Source: Chitinophaga skermanii (GTDB taxonomy: Bacteria > Bacteroidota > Bacteroidia > Chitinophagales > Chitinophagaceae). Taken from it: 64,000 bases of DNA. Of this stretch, positions 1 to 9,517 are shown one piece after another. The notes below the pieces were generated by a model, which worked only from the letters and a program-made list of their open reading frames with translations, was not told where the DNA came from and made no database searches. The DNA lies in NCBI RefSeq assembly GCF_003259335.1, contig NZ_QLLL01000004.1, positions 77,689-141,688 on the forward strand, written 5' to 3'. Position numbers and translations under genes: made by a program. Every line of letters begins with the position of its first letter. The first letter of the stretch is position 1.

Positions 1-1433
1 TCGCAGGTTTAGCAGTTCGTCGTATCATCAACGAACCTACAGCTGCAGCATTAGCGTACGGTTTAGAAAAGAAAAACCAAGACAGCAAAATCGCTGTGTT
101 TGACTTAGGTGGTGGTACATTTGATATCTCTATCTTGGAATTAGGCGATGGCGTATTTGAAGTAAAATCTACCAATGGTGATACGCACTTAGGTGGTGAT
201 GACTTCGATAAAGTGATCATGGACTGGTTAGCTGAAGAGTTCAAAAAAGACGAAGCGGTTGACTTACACAAAGATCCAATGGCTTGGCAACGTTTGAAAG
301 AAGCAGCAGAGAAAGCAAAAATCGAGTTGTCTTCTTCTTCTGAAACAGAAGTAAACTTACCATACATCACAGCTGTTGACGGTGTTCCTAAACACTTAGT
401 GAGGAAATTAACACGTGCTAAGTTCGAGCAATTGAGCGATAGCTTAGTGGAAAGAACATTAGAACCATGCCGCAAAGCATTATCTGATGCTGGCATGAGC
501 ACTTCTGAAATCGACGAAGTAATCTTGGTAGGTGGTTCAACACGTATTCCAAAGATTCAAGAAGTAGTAGAGAAATTCTTCGGTAAAAAACCGAACAGAA
601 GTGTAAACCCTGATGAAGTAGTAGCCGTAGGTGCTGCCATCCAAGGTGGCGTATTAACCGGTGAAGTGAAAGATGTATTGTTACTCGACGTTACACCTTT
701 ATCATTAGGTATCGAAACAATGGGCGGTGTGTTCACGAAATTGATCGAATCGAACACCACTATTCCATCTAAAAAATCTGAAACTTTCTCTACAGCGGCA
801 GATAACCAACCGAGCGTGGAAATCCATGTATTGCAAGGTGAACGTCCAATGGCTGCGCAAAACAGAACATTAGGTCGCTTTATCTTGAATGATATCCCAC
901 CAGCTCCACGTGGTGTTCCTCAAATCGAAGTAATCTTCGATATCGATGCGAACGGTATCTTGCACGTAACGGCAAAAGATAAAGGTACAGGTAAATCTCA
1001 GAACATCCGTATCGAAGCGGGTAGCGGCTTGAGCAAAGAAGAAGTAGAAAAAATGAAAGCGGAAGCGAGAGCTAACGAAGCTTCTGATAAGGCTCAACGT
1101 GAACAAATCGAGAAATTGAACCAAGCAGACTCATTGGTTTTCCAAACAGAAAAACAATTGAAAGAGTTTGGCGATAAAATCCCAGCTGAGAAGAAAACCG
1201 TTATCGAAACAGCTGCTAACAAATTGAAAGAAGCACACAAAGCTCAAAACTTCGCTGAAATCGAAACTGCTAGCGCAGAATTGAACGCAGCTTGGACAGC
1301 CGCTTCTGAAGAAATGTACAAAGCAACACAAGGTCAGGATCCTAATGCTGCAGGCGCTCAAAACGGTGGCCAGCAACAACAAGGTGCTGCCGATCCAGGT
1401 GTTACCGATGCAGAGTTCGAAGAAGTAAAATAA
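1..1433 (+). CDS. dnaK: Molecular chaperone DnaK (Hsp70), 5' end outside window
   Basis: The gene is open from the first base; the reading frame starts at base 3, so the N-terminus lies upstream of the window. The visible protein begins in the ATPase domain with [15 protein letters not shown], followed by the phosphate-binding [10 protein letters not shown] and later [11 protein letters not shown]. The substrate-binding domain follows ([14 protein letters not shown], then the beta-sandwich and helical lid). The Ala/Gly/Gln-rich tail ends in DAEFEEVK, which resembles the EEVK/EEVD ends of Hsp70 proteins. It is an ATP-driven cytosolic folding chaperone that works with DnaJ and GrpE. No frameshift or missing motif is visible. 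A strong hairpin terminator follows 30 bp later, so it is the last gene of its transcript. Confidence 0.97.
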   Translation, partial: AGLAVRRIINEPTAAALAYGLEKKNQDSKIAVFDLGGGTFDISILELGDGVFEVKSTNGDTHLGGDDFDKVIMDWLAEEFKKDEAVDLHKDPMAWQRLKEAAEKAKIELSSSSETEVNLPYITAVDGVPKHLVRKLTRAKFEQLSDSLVERTLEPCRKALSDAGMSTSEIDEVILVGGSTRIPKIQEVVEKFFGKKPNRSVNPDEVVAVGAAIQGGVLTGEVKDVLLLDVTPLSLGIETMGGVFTKLIESNTTIPSKKSETFSTAADNQPSVEIHVLQGERPMAAQNRTLGRFILNDIPPAPRGVPQIEVIFDIDANGILHVTAKDKGTGKSQNIRIEAGSGLSKEEVEKMKAEARANEASDKAQREQIEKLNQADSLVFQTEKQLKEFGDKIPAEKKTVIETAANKLKEAHKAQNFAEIETASAELNAAWTAASEEMYKATQGQDPNAAGAQNGGQQQQGAADPGVTDAEFEEVK

Positions 1434-1465
1434 TCGCTACGAACAATAGCAAATTCAAAAATACA

Positions 1466-1496
1466 AAAGCCCTTCCCGCAACGGAAGGGCTTTTTT
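1466..1496 (+). terminator. Intrinsic terminator after dnaK
   Basis: An AAGCCCTTCC stem pairs with GGAAGGGCTT around a short CGCAAC-type loop and is followed by a run of six T. It lies 33 bp after the dnaK stop. Confidence 0.9.
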
Positions 1497-1567
1497 GTGC
1501 CCCAAATTTCACAGCTTTTTATAAATTGCTTACGCTATATTCGTTTATTATTCCGTAAATAAGGACT

Positions 1568-4228
1568 ATGCAAATCCGCTTCTACGTTCAGTACCAATCG
1601 CAATGGGGACAACAATTGTACATCACCGGGAATGTTGCCAACCTCGGCCATAACGACTTTGCAAAAGGCTACGCCATGCAATACTACAACCAGCAATACT
1701 GGGTGGCCTACGTCGACATTCACACGAATGAACCATTTACACTTACCTACAGGTACGGCATGTTGCAAGACGGTATTATTAGCAGCACGGGGAAATCGTA
1801 CGCCATTTTTATCGATCCCCAAAACCCATCACCCATCACGGTTGCCGACACCTGGATGCCCGCAAGTGATGTGCGTAACCCGCTTAGCACGAAGCCTTTT
1901 ACAGACGTTTATTTCAATCATCCAACAAATACAATTACTAACGGCAATGGGTATACGCTACGAATTGTAGCCCCCCTTTTGCCATCTCATCAAACCGTTT
2001 GCGTACTTGGCGATACAGCTTTGTTATCTAACTGGAACCCAACGCAGCCGCGATTGATGGAGCATGTTGGTGATGGTTGGTATAGCTTACATTTACCGGA
2101 ACAACAACCCGGCTTTCAATATAAATATGGTGTTTACGATACTGCGCAACAGCAATTCATACAATATGAAAATGGTGAAAACCGTACTGTGCCTTACGTA
2201 GTAAACAGTGATCAACATGTTGTTTTGCATGATGGGTTTATTCGCTTACCTACTACTCCTTGGCACGGTGCAGGCATTGCCTTACCCGTATTTAGTGCAC
2301 GCTCTGAAAAAGGTTTTGGCGTAGGGGAATTCAACGATTTACCTGCTATGGGATTATGGGCAAAGCAAGCGGGTTTTAACCTATTACAGCTCCTGCCCGT
2401 AAACGATACCGGCGCCACGCTTAGTTGGCGCGATTCCTATCCCTATGCAGCTATATCGGCATTTGCATTGCATCCATTATTTGTGCATCTGCCGGCTGTG
2501 GGTACACTACCTGCAGAACATCCTTTACAGCAAGAATATGCTAGTCAACAACAAGCATTGAACGCTTTGCCTACTGTGGATTATGAAACGGTGATGCGCT
2601 ATAAAATGGCGTACTTGGAATCGTATTTCCAGTTGAACTTACAGGCCATTTTAAAAGATGAAGGGTTTAATACTTGGAGTCAACAGAATAATCATTGGTT
2701 AGCTGCTTATGCTGCTTTTTGTAGTTGTAGGGATGAATTCGGCACCGCGAACTTTTATACTTGGTCGCATCATAACTACCAAACATACACACAGAATAGC
2801 ACCTCCAGTTTACGTGCCCGTGGCATGTTTTACCGCTTTGTGCAATACCAGTTGCATTTGCAACTCCAATCCGCCACCCAACAATTGCACGCACTCGGGG
2901 TTACCCTGAAAGGCGATATCGCCATTGGTGTACACCCTCACAGCGCCGATGTATGGGCCAACCCGCAACTTTTCCATACCAACTTCCAAGCAGGTGCACC
3001 TCCCGACGTATTCGCTGTAAAAGGTCAAAATTGGGGCTTCCCAACGTATAATTGGACGGCGATGGCCCAGGATGGATACCGTTGGTGGAAAGAGCGTTTA
3101 AGCCTGATGGCCCATTATTTCGATGCTTACAGGATTGATCATATTCTTGGATTTTTTAGGATATGGCAAGTGCCACGCGAACAGGTAGAAGGTATCTTGG
3201 GATATTTCGAACCGGCGAAGGCTTTTAGCTTGGTGGATTTTGATGATCGTTTTATTACCTTCAACCGGGAACGGTTTTGTACTCCTTATATCGATGGGAA
3301 AGTGTTGTGGGAGATCTTTGGAGAAGATGTAAGCGCTGTGAAAAAACAATTCCTCGACGAAAAGTATGACGGTACTTTCCAACTAAAACCCCAAGTAAGC
3401 ACCCAATCCGCTATCGTCGAATACGCCAAAGCACAGAAAATACAAGGCCCCATGCTAGAAGGCCTCCTCGAACTCGCTGCGAATGTGCTGTTTATTACTG
3501 CTATCGACGATAAAGGTGTATACTCCTTCCATCCACGGTTCCAGTTAATGCAAACCAGTTCCTACAAAGCGCTCGACTTTTCATTACAGCATAAGCTTGC
3601 CCTTATGCACGACGAATACTTCTACACTGCCTCCGATGAATTATGGCGCCTCGAAGCGCTCAAAAAGTTGCCTGCTTTACAACAAGCCACCAATATGCTC
3701 GTATGCGCAGAAGATCTCGGTATGATTCCCGCTTGCGTACCCAGCGTGCTGCAAGACTTAGCGATTCTATCACTTGAAATTCAACGGATGCCCAAAGCAT
3801 TACACGCACAGTACGGCCATCCTGCTGAAGCACCGTATTTATCGGTCGTAACAACAGGTACACACGATGTTGATGTACTCCGTCAATGGTGGCGCGACGA
3901 GTCGCTTACTAATCGCCAATATTTCTACAGCGAAATCCTACATCATTACGGTGAGGCTCCTACAGAACTCAACCCAGGAACGATCCAGTTGATCTTACAA
4001 CAACACTTGCAATCACCGGCAATGTGGTGTATCTTTCCATTGCAAGATGTATTAGCCATGAATGCCGCTTACCATGTACCCGACCCTCAACAGGAAAGGA
4101 TCAACATCCCGGTTAACTCGGCGCACTATTGGCAATACCGCATGCACGTATCCTTGGAAACATTGCAAAACGACCCAACTTTTCAAGCCAACTTGTTGAC
4201 TTTAGTGAAGGCCGCCGGAAGAATATAG
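1568..4228 (+). CDS. malQ: 4-alpha-glucanotransferase (GH77) with N-terminal CBM20 starch-binding domains
   Basis: The enzyme transfers alpha-1,4-glucan segments between malto-oligosaccharides (amylomaltase) in cytoplasmic starch/glycogen use. Residues 1 to about 230 look like two CBM20 modules; the first has QWGQQLYITGN and the second repeats the pattern with VCVLGDTALLSNWNP. The GH77 catalytic domain fills the rest, starting at GVGEFNDL. Catalytic residues are readable: nucleophile Asp524 in DAYRIDHILGFFR, acid/base Glu715 in CAEDLGM and Asp767 in GTHDVDVLRQWW. At 886 residues it matches the long CBM20-bearing MalQ common in Bacteroidota and plants, not the ~500-residue bacterial form. ATG at 1568 follows an AAGGA sequence. 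No other starch gene is next to it, and there is no signal peptide. Confidence 0.95.
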   Translation: MQIRFYVQYQSQWGQQLYITGNVANLGHNDFAKGYAMQYYNQQYWVAYVDIHTNEPFTLTYRYGMLQDGIISSTGKSYAIFIDPQNPSPITVADTWMPASDVRNPLSTKPFTDVYFNHPTNTITNGNGYTLRIVAPLLPSHQTVCVLGDTALLSNWNPTQPRLMEHVGDGWYSLHLPEQQPGFQYKYGVYDTAQQQFIQYENGENRTVPYVVNSDQHVVLHDGFIRLPTTPWHGAGIALPVFSARSEKGFGVGEFNDLPAMGLWAKQAGFNLLQLLPVNDTGATLSWRDSYPYAAISAFALHPLFVHLPAVGTLPAEHPLQQEYASQQQALNALPTVDYETVMRYKMAYLESYFQLNLQAILKDEGFNTWSQQNNHWLAAYAAFCSCRDEFGTANFYTWSHHNYQTYTQNSTSSLRARGMFYRFVQYQLHLQLQSATQQLHALGVTLKGDIAIGVHPHSADVWANPQLFHTNFQAGAPPDVFAVKGQNWGFPTYNWTAMAQDGYRWWKERLSLMAHYFDAYRIDHILGFFRIWQVPREQVEGILGYFEPAKAFSLVDFDDRFITFNRERFCTPYIDGKVLWEIFGEDVSAVKKQFLDEKYDGTFQLKPQVSTQSAIVEYAKAQKIQGPMLEGLLELAANVLFITAIDDKGVYSFHPRFQLMQTSSYKALDFSLQHKLALMHDEYFYTASDELWRLEALKKLPALQQATNMLVCAEDLGMIPACVPSVLQDLAILSLEIQRMPKALHAQYGHPAEAPYLSVVTTGTHDVDVLRQWWRDESLTNRQYFYSEILHHYGEAPTELNPGTIQLILQQHLQSPAMWCIFPLQDVLAMNAAYHVPDPQQERINIPVNSAHYWQYRMHVSLETLQNDPTFQANLLTLVKAAGRI

Positions 4229-4283
4229 CATTCATTTGGGCATCAACGTTTTCACATTTATTCAGCCAAAATATTGATAGGAA

Positions 4284-5300
4284 ATGGAACTTCATTTATT
4301 TCCATACGCGTTAAAATTCAGACACACCTTTACCATCTCTCGTAAATCGAAAGACGTACAACCTTTGCTAGTAGTGGAACTAAAGCAAGATGGGATGCAT
4401 GGCTTAGGCGAAACAGCCGATAATAGCTATTACCACATTACGGTACCAATGCTGATGGCTTCAATCGAAAAACATCGTTCCTACATCGAGCAATATCGCC
4501 TACAAACACCGGCACAATTCTGGGCAGATATGTATCCTTTGCTACAAGATGATATGTTTGCTTTATGTGCATTAGATATTGCTGCGTACGACTTACATGC
4601 AAAACTACAAGGCAAGAAATTGTACGAACTATGGAATCTTGATATATCAAATAATCCATTAACCGATTATACAATCGGCATCGATACCATTGAAAACATG
4701 GTGAAGAAACTACAAGAGTTCCCATGGCCCATTTATAAGATCAAACTCGGCACAAAGGAAGATATCAAAATTATTGAAGCCCTGCGTGCCCATACCACGG
4801 CCACTTTTAGGGTCGACGCAAATTGTGCATGGGGCGTGGAAGAAACAATTAAAAATGCGGCCGCGCTTAAAAACCTAGGCGTAGAATTTATTGAACAACC
4901 CCTGGCTGCCGACAACTGGGAAGGTATGAAGGAAGTATACGAAAAGTCGGCACTACCGCTTTTCGCAGATGAAAGCTGTATTGTAGAAGCCGATGTAGCA
5001 CGCTGTTCTGGCTATTTCCACGGTATCAACATCAAACTCACCAAATGTGGAGGCATTACGCCTGCGCTTCGCATGATTCACCAAGCAAAAGCACTGGGTA
5101 TGCAAGTAATGACGGGCAGTATGAATGAAAGTACCGTAGGTACTTCAGCTGTAGCTCATTTGCTACCCTTACTCGACTTTGTAGATATGGACGGCCCGTT
5201 ATTATTGGCGGAAGATACAGCAACAGGTATCCGCATCGTAGATGGTAAGATTTTCTACGCAAGTGGAAACGGAACGGGGGCCGAACTTCTAAATCGTTAA
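4284..5300 (+). CDS. Dipeptide epimerase of the enolase superfamily (L-Ala-D/L-Glu epimerase type)
   Basis: This family uses two Lys and a divalent metal to epimerise the alpha-carbon of a dipeptide; the best-known members convert L-Ala-D-Glu, released from murein, to L-Ala-L-Glu. The pattern is complete: KxK at Lys152/Lys154 (YKIKLG), metal ligands Asp178 (VDANCAW), Glu204 (IEQPL) and Asp229 (ADES), and catalytic Lys251 (NIKLTKCGG). The DMDGPLLL segment near the C-terminus supplies the DxD motif that dipeptide epimerases use to bind the substrate amino group. The 338-residue length is normal. The exact dipeptide cannot be read from sequence. Its TAA overlaps the stop of the convergent gene by three bases. 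Confidence 0.88.
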   Translation: MELHLFPYALKFRHTFTISRKSKDVQPLLVVELKQDGMHGLGETADNSYYHITVPMLMASIEKHRSYIEQYRLQTPAQFWADMYPLLQDDMFALCALDIAAYDLHAKLQGKKLYELWNLDISNNPLTDYTIGIDTIENMVKKLQEFPWPIYKIKLGTKEDIKIIEALRAHTTATFRVDANCAWGVEETIKNAAALKNLGVEFIEQPLAADNWEGMKEVYEKSALPLFADESCIVEADVARCSGYFHGINIKLTKCGGITPALRMIHQAKALGMQVMTGSMNESTVGTSAVAHLLPLLDFVDMDGPLLLAEDTATGIRIVDGKIFYASGNGTGAELLNR

Positions 5301-5785
5301 GGCTCGCGGCGTTTGCCGTTGAATACCAAAGCACGCAAGCTTTCCGTGTTATTGGTCACCATCACGCCATGCAACTCGTTCGAGTCATTGTCGAGCGAGA
5401 ATTTCAACGTATTGTTCAACACGAAATCTGCCTTGCGGCAATGCAAATTGTAGTTGCCTACATACGACAAATCGGGGCGAAGTACAAATTCGTACTTCTT
5501 ATGCCCGGCAATCATCCCCTTTATTTTACAGCGCGTAGTGCTGGTAGGATGGCACTTCTTATCGGCGATTAATTCGCCGTAGAAATACATACCGTCGATT
5601 TTGTCGATGGCTAAGATGTAATGTTGAACAATGCCTTCCGCGCGGAACGATACATTATACGTACCCATTAACGGCGAAAGCATGCCAGACATGACCTTGT
5701 TATGAGCTTGGCTAAATGCGAGTGTGCCGGGAAGCAAATAGAAGAGTGCACAGATTGCCCACCGGTGAAAGAAGGTTGTTTTCAT
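5297..5785 (-). CDS. Secreted or periplasmic protein of unknown function
   Basis: I do not recognise the family. The preferred start is the ATG at 5785 (MKTTFFHRW), because it gives a clean signal peptide with a hydrophobic core and likely cleavage after AFSQ. Reading on from further upstream would put about 23 non-hydrophobic residues in front of it. The mature part is about 135 residues, probably beta-rich, with a closely spaced Cys pair (CHPTSTTRC) and basic stretches. It lies in front of the sugar-modifying cluster to its right on the same strand but 97 bp from it, so co-transcription is uncertain. Confidence 0.7.
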   Translation of the reverse strand: MKTTFFHRWAICALFYLLPGTLAFSQAHNKVMSGMLSPLMGTYNVSFRAEGIVQHYILAIDKIDGMYFYGELIADKKCHPTSTTRCKIKGMIAGHKKYEFVLRPDLSYVGNYNLHCRKADFVLNNTLKFSLDNDSNELHGVMVTNNTESLRALVFNGKRREP

Positions 5786-5881
5786 GATGCAACATTTAGA
5801 ATGGCGGCGATGGGGGAAATGATCCCCTATAAATAACATCACCCTCGCACCCAATGTTGCAAGATTTTACGCTAGATAAAT

Positions 5882-6682
5882 TTAATTACGGTCGGTGTAA
5901 AGCAAAGCTTTTTGCTGTAAATAATCGATGTGAGAGCTGAAATTCCCTTCTTCCCCTAAAAATTTCAAGAATTGGTCCATTTTCTTCTGCATTTGCGTGC
6001 CCGAAACCCGTTTCACTACGGAAGGTAAGTCGTAGGCCGACAAATCCTCCATTTCCCAAGGATGAAAGTAAAAGGATAAATAGCCGTCTTTTTGCAGCAC
6101 ATTCTTGGCAGCATGTTTCGTTACCCAAAGCGGCATGTTTTTCATGCTTAGCCAGAAGATAGGGTAGCGGGTAAGTGGTGTTACGGAAGACGGAACCACC
6201 AACATATCTTCATTACGGTACACTGTACGAGGCAAATGGCGGTTATTATACCTGCCAGGAAGCCAAGTAGGGTTTATGGAAGCATCGTAGGTATACCCAG
6301 CTTTCTTCAAAGCACGGGTATTAAACGGCTTCAACCGGGGCATACGGAAGCCGTATACCGGTTTACCGGTAATTAATTGTAGTTCTTGCCGCGAATTATG
6401 TAAATCCTCCTCGTTAAAGGAATGATGGTAAAAAGCATGCGATGCGATCTCGTGGTGACGGGCAATTTGCTGTACTAGGTTCGGGTAATGTTGCGCCCAG
6501 TAAGCTGTAATGAAAAAAGTGGCCTTCACACGGTGTGCTTCGAACAATGCCAATGTTTTCATGAGTCCCCGGTAAGAAACCCCCATCTTCTCGTGCAAAG
6601 TCAACGATTGCCCATATTCCTCCGGGATATCGAATTCTTCGACATCAACGCTAATCAATATTTTGTTCTGTTTTCGCTGCAT
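5882..6682 (-). CDS. Polysaccharide deacetylase (NodB-fold, CE4-like)
   Basis: NodB-fold enzymes remove N- or O-acetyl groups from glycans in a metal-dependent way. Family motifs are visible: SVDVEEF near residue 11 (motif 1, metal and base Asp), IASHAFYHH near residue 95 (motif 2, the metal-binding His pair), GFRMPR (motif 3) and FYFHPWEM (motif 5 His). There is no signal peptide or membrane segment, so it probably acts on a cytoplasmic or membrane-face substrate. It follows the GT2 gene with a 9-bp gap on the same strand, which suggests an operon making or trimming a surface or lipid-linked glycan. The substrate is unknown. Confidence 0.85.
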   Translation of the reverse strand: MQRKQNKILISVDVEEFDIPEEYGQSLTLHEKMGVSYRGLMKTLALFEAHRVKATFFITAYWAQHYPNLVQQIARHHEIASHAFYHHSFNEEDLHNSRQELQLITGKPVYGFRMPRLKPFNTRALKKAGYTYDASINPTWLPGRYNNRHLPRTVYRNEDMLVVPSSVTPLTRYPIFWLSMKNMPLWVTKHAAKNVLQKDGYLSFYFHPWEMEDLSAYDLPSVVKRVSGTQMQKKMDQFLKFLGEEGNFSSHIDYLQQKALLYTDRN

Positions 6683-6691
6683 GTTGCTATG

Positions 6692-7504
6692 TTACCTGAA
6701 TAATATGCCAATGAAGTTGAAGAGCTCGCGCCAAAGCGTTTTGGATTTGAACTCGGAGAAATGGATACCAGGGCGACATTTAATAGGAATACTTTTGATA
6801 CGTAGATCTTTCGTTTTGCCGGCTTTGTGTACGAATTCACTATCATACAAAAAGCCTTCTACGCGGGTCGACAAGAACACTTTACGGCCGGAGGCATTAA
6901 ATGCTTTTAAGCCGGCCTGTGCATCTTGTACTTTTAAACGCAGAACGTGTTGATTCATGCGGCGGTTAATACGTGTAATCCATTTCCTTTTGGAAGGTAA
7001 TAATTCAACGTATTGGTTGCCTCTTTCTCCAGCCACCACATCATACCCAGCTTGTAATTGCTCAAACGCTTCCTTGATCGCATTTACACCGAACGGGAAA
7101 TCGGTATCCGTACATACTTGGTATTCATTTTCTGCGATAGCAACCCCCATTCTCATCGCATAACCTTTACCACGATTCACTGGATGGTGAATGATGCGGA
7201 CATGCGGAATGGCGTTCTTCAGTTGACTGCGGTGGGAAATAGAGAAATTCTTTTCCGAACCATCATTCACCACGATCAATTGAATGCGCACATCCGGCAT
7301 CAGTTCTTGGACAGCTTCGTAGTCGGCCACCAGCTGCTCCACCCAACGTAAGGGCGGATTGCAGCAGGGCACGATTAAATCCATTGCTTTTACGGTTGTA
7401 GGTATTGATGACGTGTCGTTATGAAAAACAGGCACAGTTGTAGGTAGTGTAAAAGCAATTTGCATTGTATTATTATGCGATGTAATGTTTGTCGACATAT
7501 CCAA
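6692..7504 (-). CDS. Glycosyltransferase family 2, dolichyl/polyprenyl-phosphate sugar synthase-like
   Basis: This is a GT-A enzyme of the DPM1/DPG type, which transfers a sugar from a nucleotide donor to polyprenyl phosphate. MDLIVPCCNPP starts the fold, IVVNDGS binds the nucleotide, and TDTDFPFG is the DxD-type metal site. NRGKGYAMRMG and VQDAQAGLKAF are also typical. The first ~40 residues before MDLIVP do not align with the family, so ATG at 7384 is an alternative start that gives a more usual ~230-residue protein. No C-terminal membrane anchor is obvious. The neighbouring deacetylase and GT87-like membrane protein suggest a lipid-linked sugar pathway. Confidence 0.85.
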   Translation of the reverse strand: MDMSTNITSHNNTMQIAFTLPTTVPVFHNDTSSIPTTVKAMDLIVPCCNPPLRWVEQLVADYEAVQELMPDVRIQLIVVNDGSEKNFSISHRSQLKNAIPHVRIIHHPVNRGKGYAMRMGVAIAENEYQVCTDTDFPFGVNAIKEAFEQLQAGYDVVAGERGNQYVELLPSKRKWITRINRRMNQHVLRLKVQDAQAGLKAFNASGRKVFLSTRVEGFLYDSEFVHKAGKTKDLRIKSIPIKCRPGIHFSEFKSKTLWRELFNFIGILFR

Positions 7505-7697
7505 CAGGTTCTAGTCCTTTCTTCTATCAGTAATAGATGGCAGTATAAATATGACGCAGGCCGATATTAGCTTCCCCTATTACCGTAGAAAAAAAATTGT
7601 GAGGAATAAAAACAAGCAATGAGTAAACATAGAACAGGCTAACCCATAAGGCCTAAAGCCCCATGCAGTGCGATAAAGCATGTTTCCGTTTAGTTTT

Positions 7698-8870
7698 CTA
7701 TAAGACGACGTTGCGCGGTTTTACCCCTATATAGTATTGAAAATATAGTAACACGAGGAAAGTGGGCAATGCCTTCAAACGGTATGTAATGGCTATACGG
7801 TTAATGAATTTAGGTACAAGGTCGGTAGGACATAAGCAGCAGATAACCACCAGCAAACAAAGTAAAATATGAATCGTTCTTCCCTTCGGCAACATCAGTA
7901 ACCCCATTGCAGCGCCCGTTACAGCTATAATGTAAGTTGGCGACTCCGTGCTTTGGTTAAATAACACAATCCAAAGCATCAAATACCCCAACATTAACCA
8001 AGTATACGGTGCCGTTGGGCGTTGCCAGGTTTTAACCAAGGCCCAAATCATCCCCAAACCTGCTACCAGCAACAAGTATTTGTCGACCTGCCCCGCAAAA
8101 GGCTGCTGCAAGCCGAAAATAGCATGGATCATACCCATTACCGAACCATCTTCCTTGATGGTGCTGCTGGTAATCAAGTGGAACCAATCGGTGTATTCTT
8201 GGATAAGTTGTGCCGGCGAAAGAAACAGCAAAGGCAGCAACGTTCCCACGATTCCGAAGAACGCGCAGTACAGTAGGTACTTCCATTTATCTTCAAAGAA
8301 GAGAAATAATAAGCCAATAATAGCCCCGTACCCTTTTATAAAGAAGCATAGACATGTAAAAAGTGCTGCCAATGCCGGTTTTCTTCTATCCATATTCATC
8401 ACGGCCAATAACATAAAGGCCGTCATCGCTGGGTTCGTTTGTGCCGATTGAATAGCATTCAACAATTCCAACACCAACATCCATCCCAAAGCCGTTTGCG
8501 TGCTCCGCTTCATCGGCAACTTATATAAAGCATATAAGAACACCGCCGTACTACTCATCAACCAAATAAACAAGCCGATCTCCTTCGGGAAAACGGCAAA
8601 AGGGGCAAATAATAAAGGAAAGCTGGGATGATATAAGTAATAATCAAAATACTCTGCCGGGTACAATCGGTACAAAGGCTGCCCGTGTAATACGTGGCCC
8701 AAAGAGGCTTTAAAGATGATAAAATTATTATAACGACCCGTCGTTATCGACTGGATATATAAAATGATGGTTCCAAGGGCATAAACTGCCATTAACAGGG
8801 CCGGTTTTTGGTACCAGCGCGTTTTGACAGGCGTTTCTGAAATAAGAGTAGTTGTAGGTTGCGACGCCAT
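7698..8870 (-). CDS. Integral membrane glycosyltransferase, GT87/DUF2029-like
   Basis: The protein has about ten hydrophobic segments over 390 residues. It carries the pattern of the DUF2029/GT87 mannosyltransferase family: a large first loop with YLYHPSFPLLFAPF, then AIQSAQTNPAMT, then CFFIKGYGAI. These enzymes use polyprenyl-phosphate sugars as donors and work from the outer face of the inner membrane. That fits the neighbouring GT2 enzyme, which could make such a donor. The assignment rests on pattern recognition, with no catalytic residue proven. A 193-bp spacer with no gene I can see separates it from the GT2 gene. Confidence 0.75.
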   Translation of the reverse strand: MASQPTTTLISETPVKTRWYQKPALLMAVYALGTIILYIQSITTGRYNNFIIFKASLGHVLHGQPLYRLYPAEYFDYYLYHPSFPLLFAPFAVFPKEIGLFIWLMSSTAVFLYALYKLPMKRSTQTALGWMLVLELLNAIQSAQTNPAMTAFMLLAVMNMDRRKPALAALFTCLCFFIKGYGAIIGLLFLFFEDKWKYLLYCAFFGIVGTLLPLLFLSPAQLIQEYTDWFHLITSSTIKEDGSVMGMIHAIFGLQQPFAGQVDKYLLLVAGLGMIWALVKTWQRPTAPYTWLMLGYLMLWIVLFNQSTESPTYIIAVTGAAMGLLMLPKGRTIHILLCLLVVICCLCPTDLVPKFINRIAITYRLKALPTFLVLLYFQYYIGVKPRNVVL

Positions 8871-8946
8871 GATGATGAATAATAAATCAAAAAATCGCCA
8901 CGAAGCTAGGAGGGTATTTTGAGAAGAACTAGTTAAAAATTTTTAA

Positions 8947-8993
8947 TCGGCGTAGGGGTAAAGTCGAAATTCCCTGCACGCTTATAACGCCGA
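8947..8993 (-). terminator. Probable terminator of the DoxX-like gene
   Basis: TCGGCGT at 8947-8953 pairs with ACGCCGA at 8987-8993, with an inner GGG/CCC contact. On the minus strand the stem is followed by TTAAAAATTTTTAA, itself a perfect 14-bp AT palindrome at 8933-8946. Confidence 0.5.
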
Positions 8994-9000
8994 CTAAAAA

Positions 9001-9450
9001 TTATTTTATCGCCGCCAAGTATATCCAATAAATGTAAAGCGGTTGAAAAGCCAGCCTGCTCCATGTATACCATGGGCTTGAAGGTAAGCCCCCCGGTGCA
9101 GGTAATTGCTTCACTGCCACGTAAATATTCGCAGGAAACATCAATACCAATAATAATATCAATCCCCAAGCCGCGAATAACCTCGTCGTAGGGAAAATAA
9201 TTAGTATGCCGAACAATATCTCCAATACCCCGCTCACATAAATCGCAGCAGTAGGGTAAGGCACAAATTGATCTATCATATACCGCAATTTATCCGGCGA
9301 TTTTAGATGCATTATTCCAATTATTACAAACATAACGGTAATGGCTACACGCATGTTGGCTGGTATATTCGCAAACAGTGAAATAGGGATGAACAAGCCT
9401 AATAAATAAGCCATGAAAGTAAACGCAATTAAACCAAGAAAGAAAGCCAT
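9001..9450 (-). CDS. DoxX-like four-helix membrane protein
   Basis: The protein has 149 residues and four hydrophobic helices. The pattern GIMHLKSPDKLRYMIDQFVPYP after the second helix, then YVSGVLEILFGILI, is typical of small DoxX/MauE-like proteins. Their biochemical role is poorly defined; links to quinone or thiol redox chemistry are known for some members only. The gene follows the Crp/Fnr regulator on the same strand with a 61-bp gap that contains an 18-bp palindrome, so the regulator may control it. Confidence 0.75.
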   Translation of the reverse strand: MAFFLGLIAFTFMAYLLGLFIPISLFANIPANMRVAITVMFVIIGIMHLKSPDKLRYMIDQFVPYPTAAIYVSGVLEILFGILIIFPTTRLFAAWGLILLLVLMFPANIYVAVKQLPAPGGLPSSPWYTWSRLAFQPLYIYWIYLAAIK

Positions 9451-9499
9451 TGTAAAGGATTTTATACCTACAAATGTGCAACAATTAAGTACTTACTCG

Positions 9500-9517
9500 A
9501 ACTAACATATGTTAGTT
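9500..9517. promoter_or_regulatory. 18-bp perfect palindrome, candidate operator
   Basis: AACTAACATATGTTAGTT reads identically on both strands. It overlaps the stop codon of the Crp/Fnr gene and lies 50 bp upstream of the DoxX-like start. Dimeric regulators bind such sites, but it does not match the classic Crp or Fnr consensus. Confidence 0.4.

Noticed and set aside
7948-8451. 167-residue plus-strand frame
   Set aside because: Antisense to the GT87-like membrane protein; it carries no recognisable motif.
9001-9169. Reading of the DoxX-like gene in another minus-strand frame (8933-9169)
   Set aside because: The four-helix frame ending at 9001 fits a known family; the alternative frame has no family pattern.
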